Positions 63,761 to 64,000 of a DNA stretch of 64,000 bases are shown here, piece by piece. The stretch lies in the NCBI GenBank assembly GCA_032173965.1, contig CM063283.1, positions 39,925,743 to 39,989,742 of the forward strand. Direction: 5' to 3'. The stretch's first letter is position 1. Each line of letters opens with the position of its first letter. The notes beneath the pieces were generated by a model. It was not told the DNA's origin. It saw only the letters and a program-made list of their open reading frames with translations, and did not search any database. The translations under genes and the position numbers were made by a program. This DNA is from Sitta carolinensis (lineage: Eukaryota; Chordata; Aves; Passeriformes; Sittidae).

Positions 63761-64000
63761 AAAGACTATAAAACTATGAAGATTTAAGGAAAATAAGAGG
63801 GAAATGCTGACAAGTGAAAATTATTATACAACTGACAATTAAATTTTTAATTCTAGGGGAACTGACCATATGTTTCTTTGGTCTTCCAGTTGATTTGACA
63901 GGTAAAGAAAACTGATGGTTTTTTTTCAATGCAAAAGCTATATTAATTAATTGAATAGAATAGCATTTTTTAATTTTTCATCAACATAGGTTCCCCAGAA
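63761..64000. other. Non-coding sequence at window edge
   Basis: AT-rich; may include the unrecognised start of the minus-strand LTR or its flank. No gene seen. Confidence 0.4.

Overview
The window looks like a stretch of bird nuclear genome, most likely from a passerine songbird. It is AT-rich with few CpGs. The recognisable repeats are avian: CR1 LINE fragments ending in the ATTCTGTGAT-type 3' repeat, a tRNA-Ile/CR1 composite SINE of the TguSINE1 type (described from passerines), and several endogenous-retrovirus LTRs that resemble passerine LTR families from memory. I saw no L1, Alu or B-type repeats. No prokaryotic feature (operon, Shine-Dalgarno-led gene, CRISPR array, IS element) is present.

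I find no host protein-coding gene and no exon I can defend. No open frame exceeds 144 codons. The two longest lie in transposable elements: a chance frame in an LTR at 27766-28200, and a true reverse-transcriptase remnant of a CR1 LINE at 39332-39793. The rest are chance frames in AT-rich DNA. The window is therefore a gene desert or the inside of a very large intron.

Layout. 1-11.6 kb: unique AT-rich DNA with long homopolymers and an (AT)n tract. 11.6-13.1 kb: a more GC-rich block ending in a retroviral 3' internal piece and LTR. 15.9-16.0 kb: an old minus-strand CR1. 16.86-17.29 kb: a CpG-containing, motif-rich block that is the best candidate conserved non-coding element. 27.7-28.4 and 33.8-34.5 kb: two diverged LTRs of one family, same orientation, about 6 kb apart. 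35.74-35.88 kb: the SINE. 39.33-40.32 kb: the best-preserved CR1. 41.6-43.9 kb: two more enhancer-like blocks. 46.86-47.36 kb: a second CR1. 48.17 kb: a pure (CCAAA)15 microsatellite. 55.66-56.05 kb: another enhancer-like block abutting a minus-strand CR1 tail at 56.05-56.26 kb. 58.1-58.8 kb: another LTR. 63.4-63.8 kb: a minus-strand LTR near the right edge.

Family assignments rest on recognising consensus-like stretches by eye. LTR ends and candidate regulatory blocks are approximate. I found no sign of a new gene system. The items most worth checking are the candidate conserved elements, the LTR pair, the proviral 3' end at 12.4-13.1 kb, and the pure long microsatellite and homopolymers.
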